NCBI GenBank assembly: GCA_019873655.1 | Contig: JAIOAU010000021.1 | Coordinates: forward strand, 1 to 51,330 | Length of the DNA: 51,330 nucleotides | Reading direction: 5' to 3' | From: Chloroflexota bacterium | GTDB taxonomy: Bacteria; Chloroflexota; Anaerolineae; Anaerolineales; Villigracilaceae | Shown here: in pieces, positions 6,468-13,950 of the stretch | Layout: the number at the start of each line of letters is the position of its first letter | Numbering within the stretch: the stretch's first letter is position 1 | Program-made: the position numbers and the translations under genes | Notes under the pieces: model-generated | Told to the model about the DNA's origin: nothing | The model's database searches: none | What the model saw: the letters and a program-made list of their open reading frames with translations, nothing else

Positions 6468-7361
6468 CTAAACGGCCAGAGCGTCCTGGACGGCGCGCTC
6501 CAGTTCGCCGTTGTGTACGCTTTCGAGCAACGGCTTTGCCCAGGCAGGGAGTTCTTCGCGCCGCGCCGCAATCAGCAGACCGTAGAAGACGGCGAGCGGC
6601 GCATCCAGGGCGCGTTCGATCTCGCTGACCGGGCCGTAGGTCTCGGCGAAGGCCTGGCGGGCCGCTCCTTCCAGCGAGTACATCACATTGCGCCAGTCGC
6701 TGGCGGCCATGCCGACCGTGAAGCAATCGTAATCGTAGACGATGGCCTGCAGGGGCGCGGTCTCGCGTGAAAGCGCCAGGTTTTCGGCCGCGAAGTCTTC
6801 GTAATTGAAGGTCTGCGGACAGGCGCGCGCCTTTTTCTTGAGCGTCTCGACGCTCTGGATGACCATCTGCCAGATGACGTTTTCGGCGAGTCCCAGTTTC
6901 TCGCCCGCCAGCCGCAGGGCCGCCTCGTTCAGGTCGTCGATCCAGCGGCGGAGGGCGACCGGCATGGTCTCCTGCTGCTGAAAGGCGGTCAGGCCGGCCT
7001 CGTGTAGACGCCGGTACCAGACGGCCAGGGCGACGCCCGTCTCGGCTTGGCGCAAGTCTTCGTCCGTGGCTTGCCGCCAGCGCGGGCTGTTTTCCAGGTC
7101 TTCGAGCAGGAGGGCGTTGGCGCTGATGGCATACAGCGGCAGGGTGGGGACGCCGTTGCGTTCGAGCAGCTGGTAAATGTGCGGTTCGAGGGGCGTCTCC
7201 TCCTTGAACCATTTCAGGACGTACCAGCCTCGCTCGAGACGGACGCGAAAAACGAAGTGCGTCGGCCGCTGGCGCAGAAGGGAGGCGTCTAGAATTTCCG
7301 AGGGCCGAATCCCCAGCAGCGCCAGGTCGGTGGTGGGGATGAGATCGAAGATGTCCCGCAT
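6468..7361 (-). CDS. Aminoglycoside phosphotransferase-fold kinase-like protein
   Basis: 297 aa. The N-terminal lobe (FVFRVRLERGWYVLKWFKEE, about 35-55) supplies the Lys strand of the protein-kinase-like fold. The catalytic region is NYEDFAAENLAL, replacing the common HGDxxxxN, followed by IVYDYDCF for the metal-binding DxD. The usual catalytic His-Gly is thus altered, but Asp and Asn are kept. This is typical of APH/CotS-like small-molecule or spore-kinase relatives of unknown substrate. Start 7361 is the ATG giving MRDIFDLIP. The gene is convergent with the S51-like gene and divergent from the phosphorylase gene. Confidence 0.75.
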   Translation of the reverse strand: MRDIFDLIPTTDLALLGIRPSEILDASLLRQRPTHFVFRVRLERGWYVLKWFKEETPLEPHIYQLLERNGVPTLPLYAISANALLLEDLENSPRWRQATDEDLRQAETGVALAVWYRRLHEAGLTAFQQQETMPVALRRWIDDLNEAALRLAGEKLGLAENVIWQMVIQSVETLKKKARACPQTFNYEDFAAENLALSRETAPLQAIVYDYDCFTVGMAASDWRNVMYSLEGAARQAFAETYGPVSEIERALDAPLAVFYGLLIAARREELPAWAKPLLESVHNGELERAVQDALAV

Positions 7362-7485
7362 CAGTGTTGCATCCTTGATGGTGGTTGGAGACTCCTCGCA
7401 CGGGCAGGGAGGTCTCCGCAGATAAGTATAGCAGTAAATTGGCTTCTGCGCTTTGGTCTCTCTTGCACTTGCCGCGAAAACAGAC

Positions 7486-7514
7486 TTGTCTGACAATTCG
7501 GAATTGTATACAAT
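7486..7514 (+). promoter_or_regulatory. Promoter of pdp with a palindromic operator candidate
   Basis: TTGTCT (7486-7491), a 17-bp spacer and TACAAT (7509-7514) make a good sigma-70 type promoter. The spacer holds a perfect 15-bp palindrome ACAATTC-G-GAATTGT (7493-7507), which suggests a repressor site. AGGAGGT at about 7532-7538 is a strong Shine-Dalgarno site before the ATG at 7545. Confidence 0.6.
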
Positions 7515-7544
7515 AAGAGCGTACGAGGATTCAGGAGGTTTCTC

Positions 7545-8849
7545 ATGCGGGCAGTGGACATCATCATCAAGAAGCGCGACAAACTGGAGTTGAGCCGCGA
7601 AGAAATCGAGTTCTTCATCCAGGGCTTTACGCGCGGCGAGATTCCCGACTACCAGGCCGCGGCCTGGGCGATGGCCGTCCTGCTCAACGGGATGACGCCG
7701 CGCGAGACCACCGACCTGACGCTGGCGATGGCTCACTCCGGGGCGGTGCTGGACCTCTCGGACGTAGTCGAACGGGCCGTGGACAAGCACTCCTCCGGCG
7801 GCGTCGGCGACAAGACCACCCTGGTCGTCCTGCCGGTCGCGGCCGCCTGCGGCCTGCCGGTCGGCAAGATGTCGGGGCGCGGGCTGGGCTTTTCGGGCGG
7901 GACGCTCGACAAGATGGAATCCATCCCCGGCTATCGTTGCGACCTGACGACCGAGGAGTTCAAGCGCCAACTCAAGGAGGTCGGCGTCGTCCTGACCGGT
8001 CAGAGCCTCGACCTGGCCCCGGCCGACGGCAAACTCTACGCCCTGCGCGATGTGACCGGCACGGTGCAGTCCATCCCGCTGATTGCCTCGTCCATCATGT
8101 CGAAGAAAATCGCCGCCGGCGCGCAGGCGATTGTGCTGGATGTCAAGGTTGGCCTGGGGGCGTTCATGAAGACCCTGGAGGAAGCCCGCACGCTGGCGAA
8201 CTTGATGGTGGACATCGGCCATCTGGCCGGGCGCGAGACCGTGGCGCTCCTCTCGGACATGAATCAGCCGCTTGGCCGCGCGGTGGGCAACGCTCTCGAA
8301 GTGCGCGAGGCGATTGATACCCTGCACGGCGGCGGTCCGGCCGATTTCCGCGAACACTGCCTGCATGTGGCCGCCCATCTGCTCGTCCTTGGCCGCCGCG
8401 CCGCGGACCTCGCGTCGGCGCGCCGCCTGGCGGAGGACGCCATCGCCTCCGGCGCGGCCTTCGAGAAGTTCCGCGCTCTCGTCCGCGCCCAGGGCGGGGA
8501 TGTCTCTTTTGTGGACGACCCCGCCAAACTTCCGGCGGCGAACCTCGTCGAGGAAGTGAAGGCCGACCGCAGCGGGTACATTGCCCAGGTCCACGCCCGG
8601 CTTTTCGGCGAGGCGGCGGTGATTCTCGGCGGCGGGCGCGCTAGGAAGGGCGACCCGATCGATCATGCCGTCGGGCTGGTTGTGCAGGTCAAGGTCGGCG
8701 ATTTCGTCGAACGCGGCCAGCCGCTCTACACCGTCCACGCCAATGACCCGGCGCGGCTGGACGAGGCGCGGCGTCACCTGCAGGAGGCCATCGGCTGGAG
8801 CGAAGCGCCGGTCGCTCCGCTGCCGCTCTTCTACTCGAGCATTTCGTGA
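7545..8849 (+). CDS. pdp: Pyrimidine-nucleoside (thymidine/uridine) phosphorylase
   Basis: 434 aa. It phosphorolyses thymidine, uridine and deoxyuridine for nucleoside salvage. Family landmarks: [12 protein letters not shown] start, [14 protein letters not shown] phosphate-binding loop near 80-93, [16 protein letters not shown] near 108-122, [14 protein letters not shown] near 183-196, and the C-terminal alpha/beta domain with KKGDPID-like [11 protein letters not shown]. Both the strong Shine-Dalgarno site and the promoter fix the start. The stop codon lies within the first unit of a 43-bp tandem repeat. Confidence 0.95.
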   Translation: MRAVDIIIKKRDKLELSREEIEFFIQGFTRGEIPDYQAAAWAMAVLLNGMTPRETTDLTLAMAHSGAVLDLSDVVERAVDKHSSGGVGDKTTLVVLPVAAACGLPVGKMSGRGLGFSGGTLDKMESIPGYRCDLTTEEFKRQLKEVGVVLTGQSLDLAPADGKLYALRDVTGTVQSIPLIASSIMSKKIAAGAQAIVLDVKVGLGAFMKTLEEARTLANLMVDIGHLAGRETVALLSDMNQPLGRAVGNALEVREAIDTLHGGGPADFREHCLHVAAHLLVLGRRAADLASARRLAEDAIASGAAFEKFRALVRAQGGDVSFVDDPAKLPAANLVEEVKADRSGYIAQVHARLFGEAAVILGGGRARKGDPIDHAVGLVVQVKVGDFVERGQPLYTVHANDPARLDEARRHLQEAIGWSEAPVAPLPLFYSSIS

Positions 8850-8955
8850 AATTCGTGCTATTCGATGCTGGAAATACTCAACTCTTTCGTGAAATTCGTG
8901 CCATTCGATGCTGAAATAACTCAACTCTTTCGTGAAATTCGCGTCATTCGATGCT
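8842..8955 (+). repeat. 43-bp tandem repeat (2.6 copies) overlapping the pdp stop codon
   Basis: Units begin with TTTCGTGAAATTCGTG at 8842, 8885 and 8928, an exact 43-bp period with a few differences. The pdp stop TGA (8847-8849) is part of the first unit. The core words (TTCGTGCnATTCGATGC) recur as inverted arms at 23811-23860 and 25095-25149, so this is a dispersed family. Confidence 0.85.
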
Positions 8956-8960
8956 AAAAA

Positions 8961-8990
8961 ATCGGGCGTTTGGCCCGATTTTGGTTTTGG
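8961..8990. terminator. Rho-independent terminator after pdp
   Basis: ATCGGGC (8961-8967), a 5-nt loop and GCCCGAT (8973-8979) are flanked by an A-run and followed by TTTGGTTTTGG. The hairpin could act in both directions. Confidence 0.7.
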
Positions 8991-8995
8991 GGCAA

Positions 8996-9024
8996 TTGCA
9001 TAAATAGCGGGTTTAGTGCATAAT
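8996..9024 (+). promoter_or_regulatory. Promoter of the TPR/LPDWL gene
   Basis: TTGCAT (8996-9001), a 17-bp spacer and CATAAT (9019-9024) lie 18 nt before the ATG at 9042. GCAGGAG at about 9029-9035 gives a ribosome binding site. Confidence 0.6.
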
Positions 9025-9041
9025 AGAGGCAGGAGTTCGCC

Positions 9042-11948
9042 ATGGCCAAAGTATCCTTGCGCGTATACAACCGCGAAATCGAAAATCTAATCGAGAGCGG
9101 GCAAATTGACGAGGCGCTGGCCCACTGCTTCCACATTTTGAAAACCTTCCCCATGCACCTAGAGACCTATCGCCTGCTGGGCAAGGCGTTTCTGGAAGCG
9201 CGCCGCTACGGCGATGCGGCCGACATCTTCCAGCGCATCCTGATGGCTGTGCCCGATGACTTCGTCGCCCACGTGGGGATGAGCATCATCCGCGACGACG
9301 AGGGCAAACTGGACGAGGCCATCTGGCACATGGAGCGGGCCTTCGAAGTCCAGCCCTCCAATCCGGCCATTCAGGGCGAGTTGCGCCGCCTGTACGGCCG
9401 CCGCGACGGCGTCGAGCCGCCCAAAATCCGCCTCAGCCGCGATGCCCTGGCGAACATGTACGCTCAGGGGGAACTGTTCAACCAGGCGATCGCCGAGATC
9501 CGGGCCGTGCTGGCCGAAGACCCGAACCGCCCCGACCTGGAGGTGATGCTGGCGCGGGCCTACTATCGCGGCGGCCACAAGGTCGAGGCGGCCGAGATGG
9601 CCACCAATCTGCTCAAGAAATATCCCTATTGCCTCGACGCCCTGCGTATTTTGGTAGACGTCTTGCCGGGCACTTCTCAGGCCGAGAACACTCAGCCGTA
9701 TCGGCAGCGGGTGCGCATGCTCGACCCCTATTCGGCTTTTGCGGCTGGGTCGTTGTTCGACTCCGACAAGGTCGCCGATGCAGCGGTCAGCCTGGAACGC
9801 CTGGCTTATGATTCGAGCGCCCGGCCGCCCAGTCAGGCCGAATGGGCGGCGTCGCTGGGCATCAAACTCGAAGAGGAGAAACGCCCCGAATCCCTGCCAG
9901 ACTGGTTGAGCGCGGGGGGAGCGGCGTCGCTGACAGCCGGCGCGGCGGCTTCCATCGAAGAAACGCCTGCGCCCCAGCCGGCTGCTCCCCCGCCCGAACC
10001 GTCCGCCGAAATCCCCGACTGGCTGCGCTCGGCTGGCTGGAGCGAGGCGACCGGCGCGGCCGAGGAGCAACCGGCTGCTTTCGAAGAGCCGGAGGCGATC
10101 GCTCCCGGCGAAGTGCCCGATTGGTTGAAGAGCATGGCTCCCCAGGGAGTGCTGGATGAAGGCGCTACGCCTCCGGCTGGCCTGCCGGCCGAGACCGGAC
10201 AGCCGCTTGCCGAGGGACTTCCCGACTGGTTGAGCGCCGAAAGCGGCGGGATGGCCGAGACAGCGCCGGCCCCAGAGGCGGCCGCGAGCCTTCCCGACTG
10301 GCTGCAGTCCTCCGAGCCGCCTGCCGCGCCGCCGTCCGCCGAAGAGGCCCTTCCCTCCTGGCTGGGCGAGGCGAGCGCCGCGCCTGCCGATTCTCAACCG
10401 GATTCCTTGCCGGCCGGGCCGGAAGAAGTCCTTCCCGATTGGCTGCAAGGAACGTCGCAGCCTGCGGCGGCTCCGGTCGAAGAGGCAGCTCCGGCGGCGG
10501 AACAAGGCCCAGCAGCCGTTGGTCCAACCGGCCCGGCGCGTCCGCTGGAAATCGAAGATGACGCCCTGGCCTGGCTGGAGAGTCTGGCCGCCAAACAGGG
10601 CGCCAATCCGGAAGAGTTGCTTTCCAAGCCCGAACAGCGCATAGAAGCGCCGCCCGAATCGGTTCAGCGCCTGGCGGCCTCGCAGGAGACTCCGCCTCCG
10701 CCGCCGCCCGCAGAGCAAAAGGCGGTCTCGGTGGAGGAGACCGGCCCTGTCGCCGGTCCGACCGGCCCGGCGCGTCCGCTGGAAATCGAGGATGACGCCC
10801 TGGCCTGGCTGGAGAGCCTGGCCGCCAAACAGGGCGCCAATCCGGAAGAATTGCTTTCCAAACCCGAACAACGTCTGGAGACGCCGCCCGAGTCGGTCCA
10901 GCGCCTGGCCGAGGCGGCCCAGTCGGTCCAGCGCCTGGCCGAGGCGGCCCAGACGCCGGTCGAGCCGCCGCCCGCCCCCGAAACTCCGCTCTCTGCCGCC
11001 CAACCCGCGGAAGAGGACGTCTCGGTGACCGGTTGGTTGCGCTCGTTGGAGAAGAGCGAGGCGGTGGAAGAAACCGCAGAGCCTGCGCCGGCGGCCGAAG
11101 GACCCTTGCCCGACTGGCTGCGCGATCTAGAGCGTCCGGCTGAATCGCCGTCTGCTGCGCCGACGGCCGAGGAACCCCTGCCCGACTGGCTGGCCGGGGC
11201 GACTGCGCCGCCGCCCGCCGAGGCCGCGCCTGCGCCGGCGGCTGAAGAACCCCTGCCCGATTGGCTGGCCGGGGCGACCGCGCCGCCGCCCGCCGAGGCC
11301 GCGCCTGCGCCGGCGGCCGGGGAACCTCTGCCCGACTGGCTGGCCGAGGCGACCGCGCCGCCGCCCGCCGAGGCCGTGCCCGCGCCGGTGGCCGAGGAGC
11401 CTCTGCCCGACTGGCTGGCCGAGGCGACCGCGCCGCCGCCTGCCGAGGCCGCGCCTGCGCCAGCGGCCGAGGAGCCTCTGCCCGATTGGTTTGCCGATGC
11501 CGCCGCGCCGGTGGCTCCAGATGCTGGGCCGGTGGCCCCCGATGAATGGGTGCCGGCCGCGCCTCCGGCGGCCGAGGCGGTGCAGCCTCCTCCCATTGCC
11601 GAGGCGGTGCAGCCGCCTCCTCTGCCCGCCTCGACGCCGGTGCCGACTCAGTCGCGCGTGACCGGTATGCTGGCGCGCGTCCCCTCGCAGGACAAAGACG
11701 CCGAAATCTTGGCCGCCGCGCAGAGGGCGCTCGAGCGAAACCTGCTCGACGAAGCGATGGGAGAGTATTCCAAACTCATCAAAAAGGCTCGCCTCCTGGA
11801 CGAAGTCATCCACGACCTGCGCGAAGCCATCTACCGTTTCCCGGTGGACATTATCGTCTGGCAGACGCTGGGAGACGCTTACATGCGCGCCAACCGTCTC
11901 CAGGAAGCGCTGGACGCCTACACCAAAGCGGAGGAACTCCTGCGCTGA
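9042..11948 (+). CDS. Large TPR protein with a Pro/Ala linker of repeated LPDWL motifs
   Basis: 968 aa, no signal peptide or membrane segment. Residues 1-about 240 form TPR repeats (IDEALAHCFHILKTFP, GDAADIFQRILMAVP, LDEAIWHMERAFEVQP and others), and the last about 70 residues return to TPR (LDEAMGEYSKLIKKA, LQEALDAYTKAEELL). Between them lies about 650 aa of Pro/Ala/Glu-rich sequence carrying some 13 [LIV]P[DS]W[LF] motifs. A 25-residue unit (EEPLPDWLAGATAPPPAE...) occurs in tandem from nt 11169 to about 11505. A 52-residue block (EIEDDALAWLESLAAKQG) is duplicated at 10521 and 10755. The regular Trp-Leu motifs in a disordered chain suggest many identical docking sites. The function is unknown. 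Confidence 0.85.
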   Translation: MAKVSLRVYNREIENLIESGQIDEALAHCFHILKTFPMHLETYRLLGKAFLEARRYGDAADIFQRILMAVPDDFVAHVGMSIIRDDEGKLDEAIWHMERAFEVQPSNPAIQGELRRLYGRRDGVEPPKIRLSRDALANMYAQGELFNQAIAEIRAVLAEDPNRPDLEVMLARAYYRGGHKVEAAEMATNLLKKYPYCLDALRILVDVLPGTSQAENTQPYRQRVRMLDPYSAFAAGSLFDSDKVADAAVSLERLAYDSSARPPSQAEWAASLGIKLEEEKRPESLPDWLSAGGAASLTAGAAASIEETPAPQPAAPPPEPSAEIPDWLRSAGWSEATGAAEEQPAAFEEPEAIAPGEVPDWLKSMAPQGVLDEGATPPAGLPAETGQPLAEGLPDWLSAESGGMAETAPAPEAAASLPDWLQSSEPPAAPPSAEEALPSWLGEASAAPADSQPDSLPAGPEEVLPDWLQGTSQPAAAPVEEAAPAAEQGPAAVGPTGPARPLEIEDDALAWLESLAAKQGANPEELLSKPEQRIEAPPESVQRLAASQETPPPPPPAEQKAVSVEETGPVAGPTGPARPLEIEDDALAWLESLAAKQGANPEELLSKPEQRLETPPESVQRLAEAAQSVQRLAEAAQTPVEPPPAPETPLSAAQPAEEDVSVTGWLRSLEKSEAVEETAEPAPAAEGPLPDWLRDLERPAESPSAAPTAEEPLPDWLAGATAPPPAEAAPAPAAEEPLPDWLAGATAPPPAEAAPAPAAGEPLPDWLAEATAPPPAEAVPAPVAEEPLPDWLAEATAPPPAEAAPAPAAEEPLPDWFADAAAPVAPDAGPVAPDEWVPAAPPAAEAVQPPPIAEAVQPPPLPASTPVPTQSRVTGMLARVPSQDKDAEILAAAQRALERNLLDEAMGEYSKLIKKARLLDEVIHDLREAIYRFPVDIIVWQTLGDAYMRANRLQEALDAYTKAEELLR
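11169..11505 (+). repeat. 75-bp coding tandem repeat in the TPR/LPDWL gene
   Basis: Units begin at 11169, 11244, 11319, 11394 and 11469, exactly 75 bp (25 codons) apart, and encode EEPLPDWL plus a Pro/Ala spacer. Copies are near identical, implying recent expansion or gene conversion. Confidence 0.85.
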
Positions 11949-11984
11949 TCAAAAGCGCCCTGGTCGGGACGTGGTAAAATCAAG

Positions 11985-12018
11985 CCTCGGGACACAGCGT
12001 CCCGAGGTCTATTCTTTT
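11985..12018 (+). terminator. Hairpin between the TPR gene and ndk
   Basis: CCTCGGGAC (11985-11993), loop ACAGC, GTCCCGAGG (11999-12007), then TCTATTCTTTTC. A TAAAAT -10 box at 11975-11980 would start transcription close to the first arm. The hairpin may therefore be a terminator for the upstream gene or a stabilising 5' hairpin of the ndk mRNA. Confidence 0.55.
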
Positions 12019-12035
12019 CACCGGAGATTTGCATC

Positions 12036-12491
12036 ATGGAACGTTCCCTTGTACTCGTCAAACCCGACGGCGTTCAGCGCGGCCTGATCGGCGAGGTCAT
12101 CAGCCGCCTCGAGCGGCGTGGACTGCGGCTGGTGGCCGCCAAATTCATCGCCGTTTCGCGCTCGCTGGCCGAGACCCATTACGCCATCCACAAAGGCAAG
12201 CCCTTCTACGATGGCCTGATTGCCTACATTACTTCCGCGCCGGTGATGGCGATGGTGTGGGAGGGGCCAAACGCCGTCGCCGCCATTCGGCAGACGATGG
12301 GCGCGACCCGCCCGACCGAGGCCGCGCCCGGGTCGATTCGCCACGATTTCGCCCTCGAGGTCGGCCGCAACCTGACCCATGCTTCCGATACGCCCGAAAA
12401 CGGCGAGAAGGAGGTCGCTTTGTGGTTTCGGCCGGAAGAATTGGTGACCTGGAAACGGGACGCCGATCGCTGGATTTTCGAACAGGCATAG
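12036..12491 (+). CDS. ndk: Nucleoside diphosphate kinase
   Basis: 151 aa. It transfers the gamma phosphate from ATP to NDPs through a phosphohistidine. MERSLVLVKPDGVQRGLIGE is the classic N-terminus. GATRPTEAAPGSIRHDFA and the active-site RNLTHASD (His115) are intact, with the last helix ending in WIFEQA. CGGAGATTT precedes the ATG. A terminator follows directly. Transcription probably starts from the TAAAAT box at 11975, with a hairpin in the leader. Confidence 0.97.
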   Translation: MERSLVLVKPDGVQRGLIGEVISRLERRGLRLVAAKFIAVSRSLAETHYAIHKGKPFYDGLIAYITSAPVMAMVWEGPNAVAAIRQTMGATRPTEAAPGSIRHDFALEVGRNLTHASDTPENGEKEVALWFRPEELVTWKRDADRWIFEQA

Positions 12492-12494
12492 AAC

Positions 12495-12531
12495 ATCGGG
12501 CGAGGTCAGCAGCCTCGCCCGATGATTTTAT
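12495..12531 (+). terminator. Rho-independent terminator after ndk
   Basis: A 12-bp perfect stem, CATCGGGCGAGG (12495-12506) and CCTCGCCCGATG (12514-12525), with a 7-nt loop, is followed by ATTTTAT. It separates ndk from the convergent rsfS unit. Confidence 0.85.
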
Positions 12532-12549
12532 AGGGGTGTTCTCCTGTCG

Positions 12550-12894
12550 TCATTGAACCTTGAGGAGAATTTTGCCCTCTTTCCAGAGTTCCTCCAACCG
12601 GTAGTAGGCGCGCAGGTCTGGCTCGAAGAGATGGACGACGACATCGCCGTAATCGAGGACGATCCAGCCGGCGTCGGCCTCGCCCTCGCGGCGGCCTTTC
12701 TTGCGGTGCTGTTGCTGCACTTTTTCGAGCACCCCATCGGCCAGCGCGTCCAACATGCGGTTGCTGGTCCCCGTGCATAACACGAAGTAATCGGTAAAAG
12801 AGGTCACTTCGTGAACGTCGAGCAGGAGAATGTCCTCTCCTTTTTTGTCTTCCAGGGCGGCGATGATCGTGTAGGCCAGGTCGGGTGTTTTCAG
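12550..12894 (-). CDS. rsfS: Ribosomal silencing factor RsfS, probable CTG start
   Basis: RsfS binds uL14 and blocks subunit joining when nutrients are short. The conserved core is clear: ALEDKKGEDILLLDV, TSFTDYFVLCTGTSNRM, AGWIVLDYGDVVVHLF and YYRLEELW. No ATG, GTG or TTG lies at a sensible place. The first GTG in frame (12807) would cut away the conserved N-terminal helix. Upstream in frame there is only CTG (12894-12892), then ATC, then the TGA of thpR. GAGGTG lies 4 nt before that CTG, so a CTG start (MKTPDLAYTIIAAL...) coupled to thpR termination is the simplest reading, giving 114 aa. A sequence error is the alternative. Confidence 0.8.
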   Translation of the reverse strand: MKTPDLAYTIIAALEDKKGEDILLLDVHEVTSFTDYFVLCTGTSNRMLDALADGVLEKVQQQHRKKGRREGEADAGWIVLDYGDVVVHLFEPDLRAYYRLEELWKEGKILLKVQ

Positions 12895-12897
12895 GAT

Positions 12898-13491
12898 TCA
12901 CCTCGCAGGAGTAGAAGATAGCGGAAAAGAGTACAGGCGGGTATACACCGAACCGCCGGGCTGTAGATCGCTCTTGAAAATATGGACGGCGTCCACGAGG
13001 AATTCGCCCAGGGCGGCGACGGCGGTCGTCTGCAGCGTCTGGCGGATGCGTTCCATCTCGGCCGGGGAGGCGGTCTGCGCCACGCGGCCGATGGTGAGAT
13101 GGGGGCTGAAGGCGCGCTCCTCGGCGGGATACCCCAGCCGGGCGCAGACGGCCTCCACGCCGCGTTGCAGGCGGACGAGGTCGGCCGGGGCGTCGAATCC
13201 GATCCAGACGACGCGCGGCCGGCGCGGGGTCGGAAAGACGCCCAGCCCGCCGACGGCGGCGCGGAAGGCGGGGTGGTTTTCCGCTTCAAGACGCAGGGCG
13301 TCGGCCAGCCGTTCCAAATTGGCGGGCGAGACCTCTCCCAGGAATTTGAGCGTCAGGTGAATGTTTTGAGGCGTCACCCAGCGTATCAGCGGGCGCGGTA
13401 AAGCCGTCTGCAGATGAGCAGTCGCCCCGACGATGGCTTGTTGAAGTTCGGCCGGGAGTTCGATCGCAATAAAGGAACGCAACATCATCAC
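12898..13491 (-). CDS. thpR: RNA 2',3'-cyclic phosphodiesterase (LigT/ThpR family)
   Basis: 197 aa. It is a member of the 2H phosphoesterase family acting on 2',3'-cyclic phosphate or 2'-5' linked RNA ends. Both HxTx motifs are present: HLTL (45-48) and HLTI (131-134), spaced as in LigT. The N-terminus LRSFIAIELP is typical. It sits between a response regulator gene (1-bp gap at 13492) and rsfS, so the three are probably one transcript. Any of three adjacent ATGs could be the start. Confidence 0.92.
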   Translation of the reverse strand: MMMLRSFIAIELPAELQQAIVGATAHLQTALPRPLIRWVTPQNIHLTLKFLGEVSPANLERLADALRLEAENHPAFRAAVGGLGVFPTPRRPRVVWIGFDAPADLVRLQRGVEAVCARLGYPAEERAFSPHLTIGRVAQTASPAEMERIRQTLQTTAVAALGEFLVDAVHIFKSDLQPGGSVYTRLYSFPLSSTPAR

Positions 13492-13492
13492 A

Positions 13493-13879
13493 TCAGGCGC
13501 TGTTTACCCCAAGGACTTTTTCCACCGCCTCTTTGAGATCCAGGTAACCGACGGGCTTGGTCAGATAGACGGCTGCCCCGGCCTCCAGGCCGGTTTTGAT
13601 GTCGGCGGGCATGCTCTTGGCAGAGACCACGATCACCGGTATTTTGGCCAGCCGCGGGTCGTTGCGCATGAAGCGCAACACTTCCAGGCCGGAAATATCG
13701 GGCATCATGATGTCCAGCACCACCGCGTCGGGAATCTCGCTGGCAATCAATTGCATGCCGGGCGCGCTGCTGGTGGCCTTGAGGACGCGAAACCCGCTGA
13801 CGCGCATCATTTCGGCGAACATTTCTGCCGCTTCTTGCTCGTCTTCGATAACAACGATGGTTTTCTCTGCCGACGACAT
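13493..13879 (-). CDS. Single-domain response regulator (CheY-like receiver)
   Basis: 128 aa, receiver only. The acidic pair (EDE at 12-14), phospho-acceptor Asp56 in VVLDIMMPD, Ser86 in VVSAKS (the Thr/Ser switch) and Lys108 in YLTKPV are intact. There is no output domain, so it probably works through protein contact or a phosphorelay. CTGGAG precedes the ATG. The first gene of a unit with thpR and rsfS; no kinase is adjacent. Confidence 0.93.
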   Translation of the reverse strand: MSSAEKTIVVIEDEQEAAEMFAEMMRVSGFRVLKATSSAPGMQLIASEIPDAVVLDIMMPDISGLEVLRFMRNDPRLAKIPVIVVSAKSMPADIKTGLEAGAAVYLTKPVGYLDLKEAVEKVLGVNSA

Positions 13880-13950
13880 ACCACTCCAGTGTTCTCAAGG
13901 GATGATGCAAAAATAGCACAAGATGGAAGAAATGACAAGGGGGTTCTTGT

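Noticed and set aside
8842-8955. CRISPR array
   Set aside because: The 43-bp units are nearly identical along their whole length, with no spacers.
9159-11003. A 614-codon minus-strand frame opposite the TPR gene
   Set aside because: Arg/Gly-rich shadow of a repetitive coding sequence; no initiation signal.
9042-11948. DGR variable repeat inside the repetitive TPR gene
   Set aside because: The repeats are Pro/Ala/Trp-Leu units with no match to the template repeat at 800-935.
12506-12901. A GTG-started frame overlapping rsfS in another register
   Set aside because: Its translation is Arg/Pro-rich with no conserved features, whereas the other frame gives the RsfS core.
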